From DASZIT01 sp036268775 (GTDB lineage: Bacteria > Actinomycetota > Acidimicrobiia > Acidimicrobiales > RAAP-2): a stretch of 64,000 nucleotides of DNA. A model generated the notes under the pieces. It was not told where the DNA came from and did no database searches. It worked only from the letters and a program-made list of their open reading frames with translations. Below are positions 52,203 through 60,458 of the stretch, in pieces (the first letter of the stretch is position 1; each line of letters opens with the position of its first letter). Location of the stretch: contig DATATM010000003.1 of NCBI GenBank assembly GCA_036268775.1, forward strand, positions 62,001 to 126,000, written 5' to 3'. The translations under genes and the position numbers were made by a program.

Positions 52203-52550
52203 GTGAAAGCAAAGAGCGGGGCGACCACCGTGATCGACGAATCGGGACTGTGCTGCTCCTCGCTGACCGACGTCCCCCTCCAGGAGGAGGAAGCCATCGA
52301 GCTGGCCCAGGTGCTGCGGGCTCTCGCCGACCCGGCCCGGCTCCGACTGTTGTCCCTGGTCGCCTCCCAAGAGGAGATCTGTTCCTGTGACCTGGAGGCG
52401 CCGCTGGGCAAGAGCCAGCCGACGGTGTCCCATCACACCAAGGTGCTGGCCGACGCCGGCCTGATCATCGGCGAGAAGCGGGGGCGGTGGATGTGGTGGC
52501 GAGTCGAGCCCACCCGACTGGCGGCGGTGCGGGCCGCCCTCGGCGGTTGA
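52203..52550 (+). CDS. arsR: ArsR family arsenic-responsive repressor
   Basis: About 115 residues. Winged helix at ~35-100 with EEICSCDLEAPLGKSQPTVSHHTKVLADAGLI, carrying the CxC-containing helix of classical As(III) sensors, plus an N-terminal GLCC pair that can provide a third thiol as in corynebacterial ArsR. GTG start. Divergent from the arsI-aqp-arsC operon with two matching dyads between them; derepression by As(III) or methyl-As(III) is expected. Confidence 0.92.
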   Translation: MKAKSGATTVIDESGLCCSSLTDVPLQEEEAIELAQVLRALADPARLRLLSLVASQEEICSCDLEAPLGKSQPTVSHHTKVLADAGLIIGEKRGRWMWWRVEPTRLAAVRAALGG

Positions 52551-52581
52551 AGCCGGGCCCCAAGCGGTCAGCGGTTTCCAA

Positions 52582-52884
52582 TCAGCTGAGGGTGGGGTTC
52601 TCCGCGCCACGAATGTCGACGAAGAGATCGAGGAAGTCACTGACCGTCCGTTTGCTCCCGACCGTATTGCGGACCGGCAGATGCTCTTCGATGTGGTAGC
52701 AGTTGCGCCGGCCTTCCTTGGTCTTGACGACGTAGCCGGCTTCGATCAGGTCGGCGACGATGGCGAACGCCGATCGATCGGTGATGCTGAGCGCCGCACT
52801 CAGATCGCGTAGGCGGGTGCAGGGTTCCTGGGCGATCAACAGCAGCACTTGAGCATGGCTACCCAAGAACGTCCAGTCGCGCAT
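52582..52884 (-). CDS. MarR-like winged-helix regulator
   Basis: About 100 residues. HAQVLLLIAQEPCTRLRDLSAALSITDRSAFAIVADLIEAGYVVKTKEGRRNCYHI is a single winged helix followed by a short tail; no ligand domain. Resembles small MarR/ArsR-type regulators. GAGG lies about ten bases before the ATG. Target unknown; the region upstream holds a 20-bp palindrome ~100 bases away. Confidence 0.75.
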   Translation of the reverse strand: MRDWTFLGSHAQVLLLIAQEPCTRLRDLSAALSITDRSAFAIVADLIEAGYVVKTKEGRRNCYHIEEHLPVRNTVGSKRTVSDFLDLFVDIRGAENPTLS

Positions 52885-53187
52885 CCGGTCACAACCTCTT
52901 TCTATTTTGGAAATTAATTGCTGGTGTCAGCATACGGAGTACCCCCGTGCGCTCTGGTGGAATACTCATTGGGCTCTTCACTCATCGTCAGAGTACTGAC
53001 GATCCGTCACAATCGCGCTGCAACCGTAGCCGGATTTGTCATAAGAATCGGCATTTTCCGGCTGGGGCTTGAACGGGAGGTTCAGGATCCCGACGACTCG
53101 ACCCTGACTGGCGGCCCGGGCGGCAGGGTGTCATCCATCAACGCACCCGAACGGGAGGTTCAGGGGTTGGGGGCGATGGAATCCAGG
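52885..53187. other. 303-bp intergenic region with palindrome and direct repeats
   Basis: No convincing gene. It contains a perfect 20-bp palindrome at 52984-53003 (ATCGTCAG-AGTA-CTGACGAT) and two copies of GAACGGGAGGTTCAGG at 53071-53086 and 53149-53164, each able to form a short stem (GAAC/GTTC). The AT-rich end near 52900 is the promoter of the winged-helix gene; the repeats lie just past the 3' end of the response-regulator gene. Confidence 0.6.
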
Positions 53188-53859
53188 TCAGTGGGGGCGG
53201 ACGATGCCGACCTGGAAGGCGAGCACCACCACCTGGACCCGGTCCCGCAGCCCCAGCTTGGTGAGGATGCGGCCGACGTGGGACTTGACCGTCGCCTCCG
53301 ACACGAAGAGCCGTTCGGAGATCTCGGCATTGGACAGCCCGTCGGCCACCGCCACCAGCACCTCCCGCTCCCGCTCGGTCAGCTCCCCCAGCACCTGGCT
53401 GGCGTCCTCGGAACCGGGTTGGCCGGGAACCGGCAGTTGGTGGGCGTACTCGTCGAGCAGGCGTCGGGTCACCCGGGGGGCGACCACCGCGTCGCCGGAG
53501 GCCACCACGTGGATGGCGGCCACCAGCTCGGCGGGTGGCACGTCCTTGAGGAGAAACCCGCTGGCCCCCGCCCGGAGGGCGCCGAAGGCGTACTCGTCGA
53601 GATCGAAGGTGGTGAGCACCAGCACCCGCTGGCTCTGGTTCTGTCCGACAATGCGCCGGGTGGCTTCGATGCCGTCCATCCCCGGCATCCGGATGTCCAT
53701 CAGGATCACGTCCGGCGTGCAGCTGACTGCGGCGGCGACCGCCTCCCGGCCGTCGGCGGCTTCCCCCACCACCACGATGTCGGCTTCCTCGTCGAGGATC
53801 ATTCGGAACCCCTTGCGCATGAGCGGCTGGTCGTCGACCAGCAGGACCCGGAGGGTCAC
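53188..53859 (-). CDS. NarL/LuxR-family response regulator
   Basis: About 223 residues. Receiver domain: acidic pair in LLVDDQ, phospho-acceptor Asp in DVILMDIRMPGMDG (about residue 54), Thr in LVLTTFD and Lys in FLLKDVPP. C-terminal LuxR helix-turn-helix ELTEREREVLVAVADGLSNAEISERLFVSEATVKSHVGRIL. GTG 53859 overlaps the stop of the kinase gene. Partner of the histidine kinase; the divergent ABC exporter is the likely target. Confidence 0.93.
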   Translation of the reverse strand: MTLRVLLVDDQPLMRKGFRMILDEEADIVVVGEAADGREAVAAAVSCTPDVILMDIRMPGMDGIEATRRIVGQNQSQRVLVLTTFDLDEYAFGALRAGASGFLLKDVPPAELVAAIHVVASGDAVVAPRVTRRLLDEYAHQLPVPGQPGSEDASQVLGELTEREREVLVAVADGLSNAEISERLFVSEATVKSHVGRILTKLGLRDRVQVVVLAFQVGIVRPH

Positions 53860-55082
53860 GGCTGGGCCGGGGTGGGTTCGATCTGGAGGGTGGTCGACAC
53901 CGCCCAGCCCCCGTCCAGGGTGGGACCGGCCTGCAAGGTCCCCCCGAAGACCCCGGCCCGTTCTTGCATGCCGGCGATCCCGTGTCCGTCGGTGCCGGGG
54001 ACCCCGGCCGACCGGCCGTCGTCGGTGATCGAGACGTGGACGACCGGGCGGGCGTAGCGGAGGACGACCCGGGCGCACTGGGCGGCGGTGGCGTGCTTCA
54101 TGATGTTGGTGAGCGCCTCCTGCACGATCCGGTAGACGGTCAGCTCGGCGGTGGAGGGGAACGGAAAGGTGTCGCCCTCCGCCACCAGGTCGACCCCCAG
54201 ACCGGTGGACCGTACCCGCCCGATGAGGGCGGGAAGATCGGCGATGCCCGGCTGGGGGGCCAGGGTGCCGTTGCCGTCTTCAGCCCGGAGCACCCCCAAC
54301 ATGCGGCGCATGTCGGTGAGGGCCTGACGACCGGTCGCCGACACTTCGCCCAGGGTCTCCGCGGCGGCGTCCGGGTTGGTGGGACCGACGGCGGCGGCAC
54401 CGTCAGCGAGGGTCACCATCACCGAGATGCTGTGGGCCACCACGTCGTGCATCTCCCGGGCGATGCGGGCCCGCTCGGCGGCGGCGGCCAGCCGGGTCTG
54501 TTGATCCCGTTCGAGCTCCAGCCGCTCCGCCCGTTCGACCAGCCACGACAGGTAGTCGTTCCAGATCCGCACGGTGATCCCCAACAGCAGGGCGGCCATC
54601 ACCATGCCGGTGAGGAAGACCAGCGACTTGATCCAGGTGTCGGCGAGGATCCCGCTGGCCGACTCGATGATCACCCCGACTTCGATGATGGCGGCGGCCG
54701 CCAGCGCCCGGGCCCGGGACTGGTGGGCGGCCACCGTGTAGAGGGCGACCAGCAGCGCCCCGTCGGCGATCAGCCGGTCGTGGAGCAGCCACTGGGTCAA
54801 GGCGAAGACGGCGATGACCACGAACACCAACGAGGGATGGGAACGGCGCCAGGCCAGAGGAGCGATGAGGGCGATCTGCAGCAGGATCGCCCCGACCCCC
54901 AGTTGGGGCTGGCGGACCAGCCACACCATGCTGGCGGCCAGCAACGTCCCGGCCAGGAGGGCATCGAAGGCCTGCGGGTGCTCGCTCACCTGGACCCGGA
55001 CACGGTGGAACAGCGCACCGAGACCGTCACCGGGTGGGTGGCGCGGGTCGGCGACTGTCGCGGAGTGGGCGAACGTTCGCAT
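53856..55082 (-). CDS. Sensor histidine kinase (HisKA_3 / NarX-DesK type)
   Basis: About 408 residues. Some five to six membrane segments in the first ~190 residues, then a coiled dimerisation helix with the phospho-accepting His in REMHDVVAHSISVMV and an ATPase domain ending DDGRSAGVPGTDGHGIAGMQERAGVFGG. No large extracellular domain, so it senses the membrane or an associated protein. The start is uncertain among ATG 55082, GTG 55094 and ATG 55151. Coupled to the response regulator and divergent from an ABC-2 exporter, a common stress-response layout. Confidence 0.9.
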   Translation of the reverse strand: MRTFAHSATVADPRHPPGDGLGALFHRVRVQVSEHPQAFDALLAGTLLAASMVWLVRQPQLGVGAILLQIALIAPLAWRRSHPSLVFVVIAVFALTQWLLHDRLIADGALLVALYTVAAHQSRARALAAAAIIEVGVIIESASGILADTWIKSLVFLTGMVMAALLLGITVRIWNDYLSWLVERAERLELERDQQTRLAAAAERARIAREMHDVVAHSISVMVTLADGAAAVGPTNPDAAAETLGEVSATGRQALTDMRRMLGVLRAEDGNGTLAPQPGIADLPALIGRVRSTGLGVDLVAEGDTFPFPSTAELTVYRIVQEALTNIMKHATAAQCARVVLRYARPVVHVSITDDGRSAGVPGTDGHGIAGMQERAGVFGGTLQAGPTLDGGWAVSTTLQIEPTPAQP

Positions 55083-55296
55083 CGAATTGATCACGGGATG
55101 ACCTGCACTGAGGGTACTGGCTGGATGCCGGGCCGATCGAGCGGGTCCCACTCCGACGGTGCACGACGAACTCAGAGAAATGGCAGCTCAGCCGTCGGGT
55201 TGACTCGATGTCTCCACCTTGAGGATGACATCCCGGTCCCCAGAATCATCCCCTGGAAGGTCGATGCCGGCCGCCATCCAGTCGTACCGTTGACTC

Positions 55297-56262
55297 GTGC
55301 CTGCGAACCCTCACGCCGACGCCGTCTCCACCACTGGTCTCACCAAGACCTTCGGCGACCGGACGGTGGTCGATCACCTCGACCTCGCTATCCCCTCCGG
55401 ATCGGTGTGCGGGTTCGTCGGGCCGAACGGTGCCGGCAAGACCACCACCATCCGGATGCTCCTCGGGCTCATCCGCCCCACCGAGGGGGAGGGGACCGTC
55501 CTCGGGGGCGACCTCAACGATCCCTCCAGCTATCTGTCCCGGGTGGGGGCGCTCATCGAGGCGCCGGCGTTCTACCCGCAGCTCAGCGGCCGCGACAACC
55601 TGCGGGCGCTGGCCAGCCTCGGCCAGATCCGCCCGGCGGTGATCGGCGGGGTCCTCGAACGGGTCGGGCTGGGGGAGCGGGGCGGCGACCGCTACCGGAA
55701 TTTCTCCCTCGGGATGAAGCAGCGTCTGGGCATCGCCGCCGCTCTCCTGGCCGCCCCCGACCTGTTGATCCTCGACGAGCCCACCAACGGCCTCGACCCG
55801 GCCGGCATCCTGGAGATGCGGGAGTTGATCCGGTCGCTGGCCGACGACGGGATCACCGTCTTCATCTCCAGCCACCTCCTCTCCGAGATCGAGTTCATCT
55901 GCGACCACCTGGTCATGATCCGGGCCGGCTGCTCGGTGTTCCAGGGCCGGGTGTCCGATCTCCGTGAGTCCCAAGGCGCCGACATCGTCGCCCGTCCCGA
56001 ACGGGACGAACAGTGCGGTGAACTGGCCGAGGTCCTCCAGGGGGCGGGTTACATCGCCGAGATCGACGAGGACCACTATGCGGTGGTGGTGCGGGCCGGC
56101 AGCGACCGGGCCGCCGACGTGAACCGGGTGGCCATGGGCGCCGGGCTCGCCCTCACCCATCTGGCCGTGCGGGAGCGCAGCCTCGAAGAAGCCTTCTTCG
56201 CCCTCACCGAAACCCACACGGGCGATGCCCGTCATGCCGCCACATTGGGAGAGATCGGATGA
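55297..56262 (+). CDS. ABC exporter ATP-binding protein (ABC-2 type)
   Basis: About 321 residues. Walker A GPNGAGKTTT (about residues 42-51), Q-loop IEAPAFYPQLSG, signature FSLGMKQRLG, Walker B LLILDEPTNGLDP and H-loop SSHLLSEI. The C-terminal ~90 residues are the usual extension of drug or bacitracin-type exporters. GTG start lies six bases after TACCGT, so the mRNA is probably leaderless. ATGA overlap with the permease gene. Confidence 0.92.
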   Translation: MPANPHADAVSTTGLTKTFGDRTVVDHLDLAIPSGSVCGFVGPNGAGKTTTIRMLLGLIRPTEGEGTVLGGDLNDPSSYLSRVGALIEAPAFYPQLSGRDNLRALASLGQIRPAVIGGVLERVGLGERGGDRYRNFSLGMKQRLGIAAALLAAPDLLILDEPTNGLDPAGILEMRELIRSLADDGITVFISSHLLSEIEFICDHLVMIRAGCSVFQGRVSDLRESQGADIVARPERDEQCGELAEVLQGAGYIAEIDEDHYAVVVRAGSDRAADVNRVAMGAGLALTHLAVRERSLEEAFFALTETHTGDARHAATLGEIG

Positions 56263-57047
56263 TCCTGGCCGCCTTTCGAAGTGAATGGATCAAGCTGCGC
56301 CGCCCGACGCTGCTCTATGGCACCTACGCCGGATTGGCTGCCGCCGCCTCGTTGTTCGCCATCTTGATGTTCACCCAGGCGACCACCCGGGTGGCCGACA
56401 ACAACGGGCTGCCGAGCCTGTCCGACCTGGCCAAGCCGAACGGTCTGGTCCACGGGATGAGCCGGGCCACCATCCTCCTCGGGGTGGTCGCCTTCGGTCT
56501 CGCCGCCGCCCAGATCGCCGGTGAGTACGGGCTGGGCACCTTGCGCCAACTCCTGGTCCGCCAGCCTCGTCGACCGGTGCTCCTGGCCGGCAAGTACCTG
56601 GCGGTGATCTCCTTCATGGTCGGGGCGGTGCTGTTCGCCTCGGTGGTGGCCATGGGGGTGTCGGTGGTGCTGGCCCACGCCCGGCACATCCCGACCGGCG
56701 CCTGGTTCTCCTCCGCCGGGGTCTCGGATCTCACCCGGGCGCTCCTCGACCTGGTGCTGGCGGTCATCGGTTACGCCACCCTCGGACTGACGGTGGGGCT
56801 GTTCCTGCGGTCGTCGGTGTTCGCGGTGGTGGCCGGGATCGCCTGGCTGCTGGCGGTCGAGAGCGTCATCGTTCGGGTGGTGGCGTCCACCAGTGCCTGG
56901 CTGCCGGGCACCCTCCTCGAGACCGTCGGCCAAGGGGGAACCGCCACCGCCAGCTTCTCCCATGCGCTCGTCGTCAGCGTCGTCTATCTGGTGGCCATCG
57001 GGATCGCCGCCACTGTTGTCTTCGCCCGCAAAGACGTCACCGCCTGA
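56259..57047 (+). CDS. ABC-2 type exporter permease
   Basis: About 262 residues with six membrane segments. It opens MILAAFRSEWIKLRRPTLLYG, the amphipathic start typical of ABC-2 permeases that precede TM1, and includes EYGLGTLRQLLVRQPRRPVLLAGK, the conserved cytoplasmic elbow. Coupled to the ATPase. Probably exports or removes a toxic compound sensed by the divergent two-component system. Confidence 0.9.
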   Translation: MILAAFRSEWIKLRRPTLLYGTYAGLAAAASLFAILMFTQATTRVADNNGLPSLSDLAKPNGLVHGMSRATILLGVVAFGLAAAQIAGEYGLGTLRQLLVRQPRRPVLLAGKYLAVISFMVGAVLFASVVAMGVSVVLAHARHIPTGAWFSSAGVSDLTRALLDLVLAVIGYATLGLTVGLFLRSSVFAVVAGIAWLLAVESVIVRVVASTSAWLPGTLLETVGQGGTATASFSHALVVSVVYLVAIGIAATVVFARKDVTA

Positions 57048-57055
57048 CCGTCAGG
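57043..57055. terminator. Short palindrome bridging convergent stop codons
   Basis: CCTGAC-C-GTCAGG overlaps the TGA of the permease gene and the TGA of the hydrolase gene on the other strand. Too short alone for a firm terminator call. Confidence 0.35.
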
Positions 57056-57845
57056 AGAAGAAGTCCTCCAGCACCGGGGCCAACACCTTGATGTCGGCCC
57101 CGTGGGTCTGTCCCTCGAGGCTGAGGTGTCGGGCCCCGGGGATGGTCGCCGCCAGTGCCGCCACCGAGTGGCGGGCCCAGTCGGGGCTGGCTCCACCGTC
57201 GAGGGCGAGCGTCGGGATCCGGATGGCGGTGAGGCGCTCCGCCGGCATGGTGTTGCCGACCCCCACGATGGCGATGTCGTAGGGGAGGGTGGGGGCCAGC
57301 GCCTCCATGGACGACCAGCCCGGCGAGGCCGCCATGCCGTCCACCATCTCGGCGGCCATGCCCACCGCCTCGGCCATGAAGGCTTTGACCGCCCCACCGG
57401 GTCGACCCGATGAGACCAGGTCACCAATCCGGGCGGCCAGGTCGGCCGGCGGCACCGGGCGATCGCCTTCCAGGATGTAGGGCGGTTCGTAGGCCGCCAA
57501 CCGGGTGATGGGGATGCCGGCCATCACCGCCTCCAGGCCGAGGACGGCCCCGGAGGAATGGCCGTAGACCCCGGCTGAGCCCCCGGCGGCGGCGATCACC
57601 GCGGCCAGATCCTCGATCTCCCGCTCGACGGCGTAGGGAGGGGTGTCGCCACTCGACCCCCGGCCCCGGCGGTCGTAGGTGTAGACAGCGAAGCTCGGTG
57701 CCAACAGGTCCGCCAAGGGGACGGCTGCCAGCCGGTCGGACAGGGCGCCCCCGACCAGGATCAGAGGCGGTCCGGCACCGGCGGTGTCGAAGGCGATGAC
57801 GGTGCCGTCGGCCGACTGGGTCTGTTGCACTGGTGTCCCGTCCAC
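57051..57845 (-). CDS. Alpha/beta hydrolase
   Basis: About 264 residues. Nucleophile elbow GHSSG (about residue 95), oxyanion region LVGGALSD, a YDRRGRGSSG strand-loop near 60 and a late His in GQTHGADIKVLAP. Acid residue probably in LDGGASPDW. Soluble; no signal peptide. Substrate unknown: esterase, lactonase or similar. Convergent with the ABC exporter and 12 bases upstream of the isochorismatase-like gene in the same direction, so perhaps co-transcribed with it. Confidence 0.88.
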   Translation of the reverse strand: MDGTPVQQTQSADGTVIAFDTAGAGPPLILVGGALSDRLAAVPLADLLAPSFAVYTYDRRGRGSSGDTPPYAVEREIEDLAAVIAAAGGSAGVYGHSSGAVLGLEAVMAGIPITRLAAYEPPYILEGDRPVPPADLAARIGDLVSSGRPGGAVKAFMAEAVGMAAEMVDGMAASPGWSSMEALAPTLPYDIAIVGVGNTMPAERLTAIRIPTLALDGGASPDWARHSVAALAATIPGARHLSLEGQTHGADIKVLAPVLEDFFS

Positions 57846-57857
57846 GTTGCCCGGACC

Positions 57858-58418
57858 TCAGGACGGAGAGCCGAAGTCGACAGCATCGGTCTCGACGGTG
57901 GCGGCGGACCGGCCCGGCGCGGTCTGATAGCTCCAGTAGAGGTTGGTGTGGGCGATGACCTGGTCCGGTGGCGGCGCCCCCCACGCGGTCTGGTCCTCGG
58001 TGGTGTGGGCATCGCTGACCAGGGTGGTGTCGTAACCCCTCACGAACGCCCCGTGGAGGGTGGAGCGGATGCAGGCATCGGTCTGGGCGCCGACGACGAC
58101 CAGTCGACCGACGCCGAGGCCCGACAACAGGGTCTCGAGGTTGGTGTCTTCGAAGGAGTCCCCGTAGAGCTTCGACACCACCGGCTCGTCGTCGCTCGGA
58201 ACCAACTCGGGGACGATCTGCCAGGGGTCGCTCCCTCTCGCCAGTTCTTCGTTGATGTGCTGAACCCAGATGACCGGGATCCCGTCTTGGCGCGCCTTCT
58301 CGATCAGGCTGCCGACGTTGGCGACCACCGCGTCGCGCTGGTGAGCCCCCTCGACGACACCGTTCTGCACGTCGACGACGAGGAGTGCATGGTTCGGCCG
58401 GTTCTCGAGGGTGGTCAT
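57858..58418 (-). CDS. Isochorismatase-family cysteine hydrolase
   Basis: About 186 residues. Triad: Asp in LLVVDVQNGVV, Lys in SKLYGDSFEDT and Cys in GAQTDACIRST. The pattern is closer to general cysteine hydrolases of this family than to the ureide-type protein at 19234. GGGGAGA precedes ATG 58418; frames extending to 58517 lack a ribosome site. Substrate unknown. Confidence 0.88.
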   Translation of the reverse strand: MTTLENRPNHALLVVDVQNGVVEGAHQRDAVVANVGSLIEKARQDGIPVIWVQHINEELARGSDPWQIVPELVPSDDEPVVSKLYGDSFEDTNLETLLSGLGVGRLVVVGAQTDACIRSTLHGAFVRGYDTTLVSDAHTTEDQTAWGAPPPDQVIAHTNLYWSYQTAPGRSAATVETDAVDFGSPS

Positions 58419-58630
58419 GGTCTCCCCTTCTTCACAGTGGGCTCGGGTATCCACCCACGGTAGACCTACAGAGTTCCCGATCTGACACCGCGGTTGGGGC
58501 CGGGTCGCCAGGGACACAGCTCTCCGCCGCTGATCTCCAGTCCGATGAGTTCAGGTCGTCCAAGGCGTCGTACCTAGGAGACCGGCGATCAGAGCCGGCG
58601 CAAAACAACGTCGGAGGAAGAGGAAAGAAC

Positions 58631-59017
58631 ATGGGCCAACCAGTGGTGCACTTCGAGATCATCGGCACCGAGCCGGAGAAACTCAGGAGCTACTACGGCG
58701 ATCTGTTCGGGTGGGAATTCGACACCAGCGGTCCTGTCTCGGAGGCAGTTTCGGAGGCGGGGAACTATGGATTCGTCGACGGCAATACCACTGATACCGG
58801 AGTCGGGATCCCGGGCGGTGTCGGTGGGGGAGCCGGTTACGACAGCCACGTGATCTTCTACGCCGGAGTCCCCGACGTGGAGGCGGCGCTGCAAAAGGCC
58901 GAGCGCCGGGGTGGGAAACGGCTGATGGGTCCCCAGCAGGCTCCGGGGTCAGGCCTGGTGATCGGCCACTTCAGCGATCCGGAGGGCAATGTGATCGGCG
59001 TGGCCGGAATCACCTAG
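58631..59017 (+). CDS. VOC family (glyoxalase-like) protein
   Basis: About 128 residues: VVHFEIIGTEPEKLRSYYGDLFGWEFD, then SHVIFYAGVPDVEAALQKAERRGGKRLMGP and a C-terminal HFSDPEGNVIGVAG, the repeated beta-alpha-beta-beta-beta units of VOC enzymes. GGAAGAGGAAAG lies before the ATG. Such proteins often accompany ECF sigma factors, and a SigG-like gene follows on the same strand. Substrate unknown. Confidence 0.85.
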   Translation: MGQPVVHFEIIGTEPEKLRSYYGDLFGWEFDTSGPVSEAVSEAGNYGFVDGNTTDTGVGIPGGVGGGAGYDSHVIFYAGVPDVEAALQKAERRGGKRLMGPQQAPGSGLVIGHFSDPEGNVIGVAGIT

Positions 59018-59108
59018 CCGCACCGATGAGTTTGGCCGACCGGCGTCGTCGTAACTACTGGACACCGCTTTCAAGCGGCGTGACCCGACGACAGAGGAGG
59101 CGACATCG

Positions 59109-60134
59109 ATGAGCATCACCGTAGACTCGGAAGCGGTGCCCGCCCCCTCCGAAGACCTGATGACTGCCGATGTCCGGGTCTCTGACCTGGAGATCTACCG
59201 CCGGGAGCTCACCGGCTACTGCTACCGGATGCTGGGATCGGGGTTCGAGGCCGAGGACGCGGTGCAAGAGACGATGGTCCGGGCCTGGCGGAACTTCGAG
59301 TCCTTCGAGGGCCGCTCGTCGGTTCGGTCGTGGCTCTACCGGATTGCCACCAACGTCTGCCTCGACATGTTGCGGGGCCGCCAGCGGCGGGCCCGGCCGA
59401 TGGACATGGGTCCGGCCTCACCCGCCGACCCGGCCCATCTCGGGCCCATGGTCGAGGAGCACGCCTGGGTGACCCCGGTGGCCGACTCCCGGGTGGTGCC
59501 GGAGGCCGACGACCCGGCCGAGCTGGCCGCCAACAAGGAGTCCATCCGCCTGGCGTTCGTCGCCGCCCTCCAGTACCTCCCCGCCCGGCAGCGGGCGGTG
59601 CTGATCCTGTGCTCGGTGCTCCGCTGGCAGGCCACCGAGGTGGCCGAGCTGCTCGACACCTCGGTGGCGTCGGTCAACAGCGCCCTCCAGCGGGCCAGAG
59701 CGACGTTGGCGGAGCGTCAGGCCGATTCCCCCAGCCCCGCGGCGCTCCCCGCCGACCAGAAAGCCCTGCTGGCCCGATATGTGGATGCCTTCGAGCGCTA
59801 CGACATGTCGCAACTGGTCTCCCTCCTCCACCAAGACGCCGTCCAGTCGATGCCGCCCTTCGCCATGTGGCTGCAGGGCCCGGAAGAGATCGGCCGGTGG
59901 ATGACGGGGGCGGGCATCGGGTGCCGGGGCTCGCGCCTGGTGGCCACCGAAGCCAACGGCTGTCCGGCATTCGGCCAGTACCGCTCGGACGGAGAGGGCG
60001 GCCATCGGCCATGGGCGATTCAGATCGTCGAGATCTCAGGCGACTGGATCACTGGGCTCCATGCCTTCCTCGACACCCACCTGTTCGCCGCCTTCGGGCT
60101 TCCCGCCTACCTCCCGCCCGGGCTCGGAGACTGA
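59109..60134 (+). CDS. sigG: SigG-like ECF sigma factor with SnoaL-like C-terminal domain
   Basis: About 341 residues. Region 2 (GYCYRMLGSGFEAEDAVQETMVRAWRNFESFEG), the linker RPMDMGPASPADPAHLGP with WVTPVADSRV, region 4 (LPARQRAVLILCSVLRWQATEVAELLDTSVASVNSALQRARATL), and a ~120-residue SnoaL-like domain (YVDAFERYDMSQLVSLLHQDAVQSMPPF) match mycobacterial SigG. Such C-terminal domains often control activity in place of an anti-sigma factor. AGGAGG lies nine bases upstream of the ATG. The last 99 bases overlap an antisense STAS gene. The symbol is by resemblance. Confidence 0.88.
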   Translation: MSITVDSEAVPAPSEDLMTADVRVSDLEIYRRELTGYCYRMLGSGFEAEDAVQETMVRAWRNFESFEGRSSVRSWLYRIATNVCLDMLRGRQRRARPMDMGPASPADPAHLGPMVEEHAWVTPVADSRVVPEADDPAELAANKESIRLAFVAALQYLPARQRAVLILCSVLRWQATEVAELLDTSVASVNSALQRARATLAERQADSPSPAALPADQKALLARYVDAFERYDMSQLVSLLHQDAVQSMPPFAMWLQGPEEIGRWMTGAGIGCRGSRLVATEANGCPAFGQYRSDGEGGHRPWAIQIVEISGDWITGLHAFLDTHLFAAFGLPAYLPPGLGD

Positions 60135-60437
60135 GGGCAGGACGTCGGTCAGGCCGGCGAAGTCGATCAACTCGGCTAGCCGTACTCCCACCCCGCGGAG
60201 CACGATCGAACAGCCGAGTCGGCGAGCGGCCAGCTGGAGGCGGGCCAGTTGGTTCACCAGGGTCAGGTCGACCCGGTCATCGGCTCCCAACCGGCCACAC
60301 ACCGTTGTCGCCTCGCCGCTGACGAGCACCACCACGATTTCGCTGTCCGGTCCCTCCACAAGGGTTAGGACGTCGAGGGCAGGGGCGAATTCATCGGCCG
60401 ACCGATGAATTTCCCGCCGAGACCTCGTCCTAGTCAT
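60036..60437 (-). CDS. STAS-like (anti-anti-sigma-type) protein
   Basis: About 133 residues. Central STAS pattern: VVVLVSGEATT, then VDLTLVNQLARLQLAARRLGCSIVLRGVGVRLAELIDFAGLTDVLP, typical of anti-anti-sigma factor antagonists or MlaB-like domains, though the usual phospho-Ser position is not obvious. The C-terminal ~25 residues are encoded opposite the SigG-like gene end. Its partner anti-sigma is not in this window. Confidence 0.72.
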   Translation of the reverse strand: MTRTRSRREIHRSADEFAPALDVLTLVEGPDSEIVVVLVSGEATTVCGRLGADDRVDLTLVNQLARLQLAARRLGCSIVLRGVGVRLAELIDFAGLTDVLPSVSEPGREVGGKPEGGEQVGVEEGMEPSDPVA

Positions 60438-60458
60438 CAAGCAACCAGGAGGGAATCA

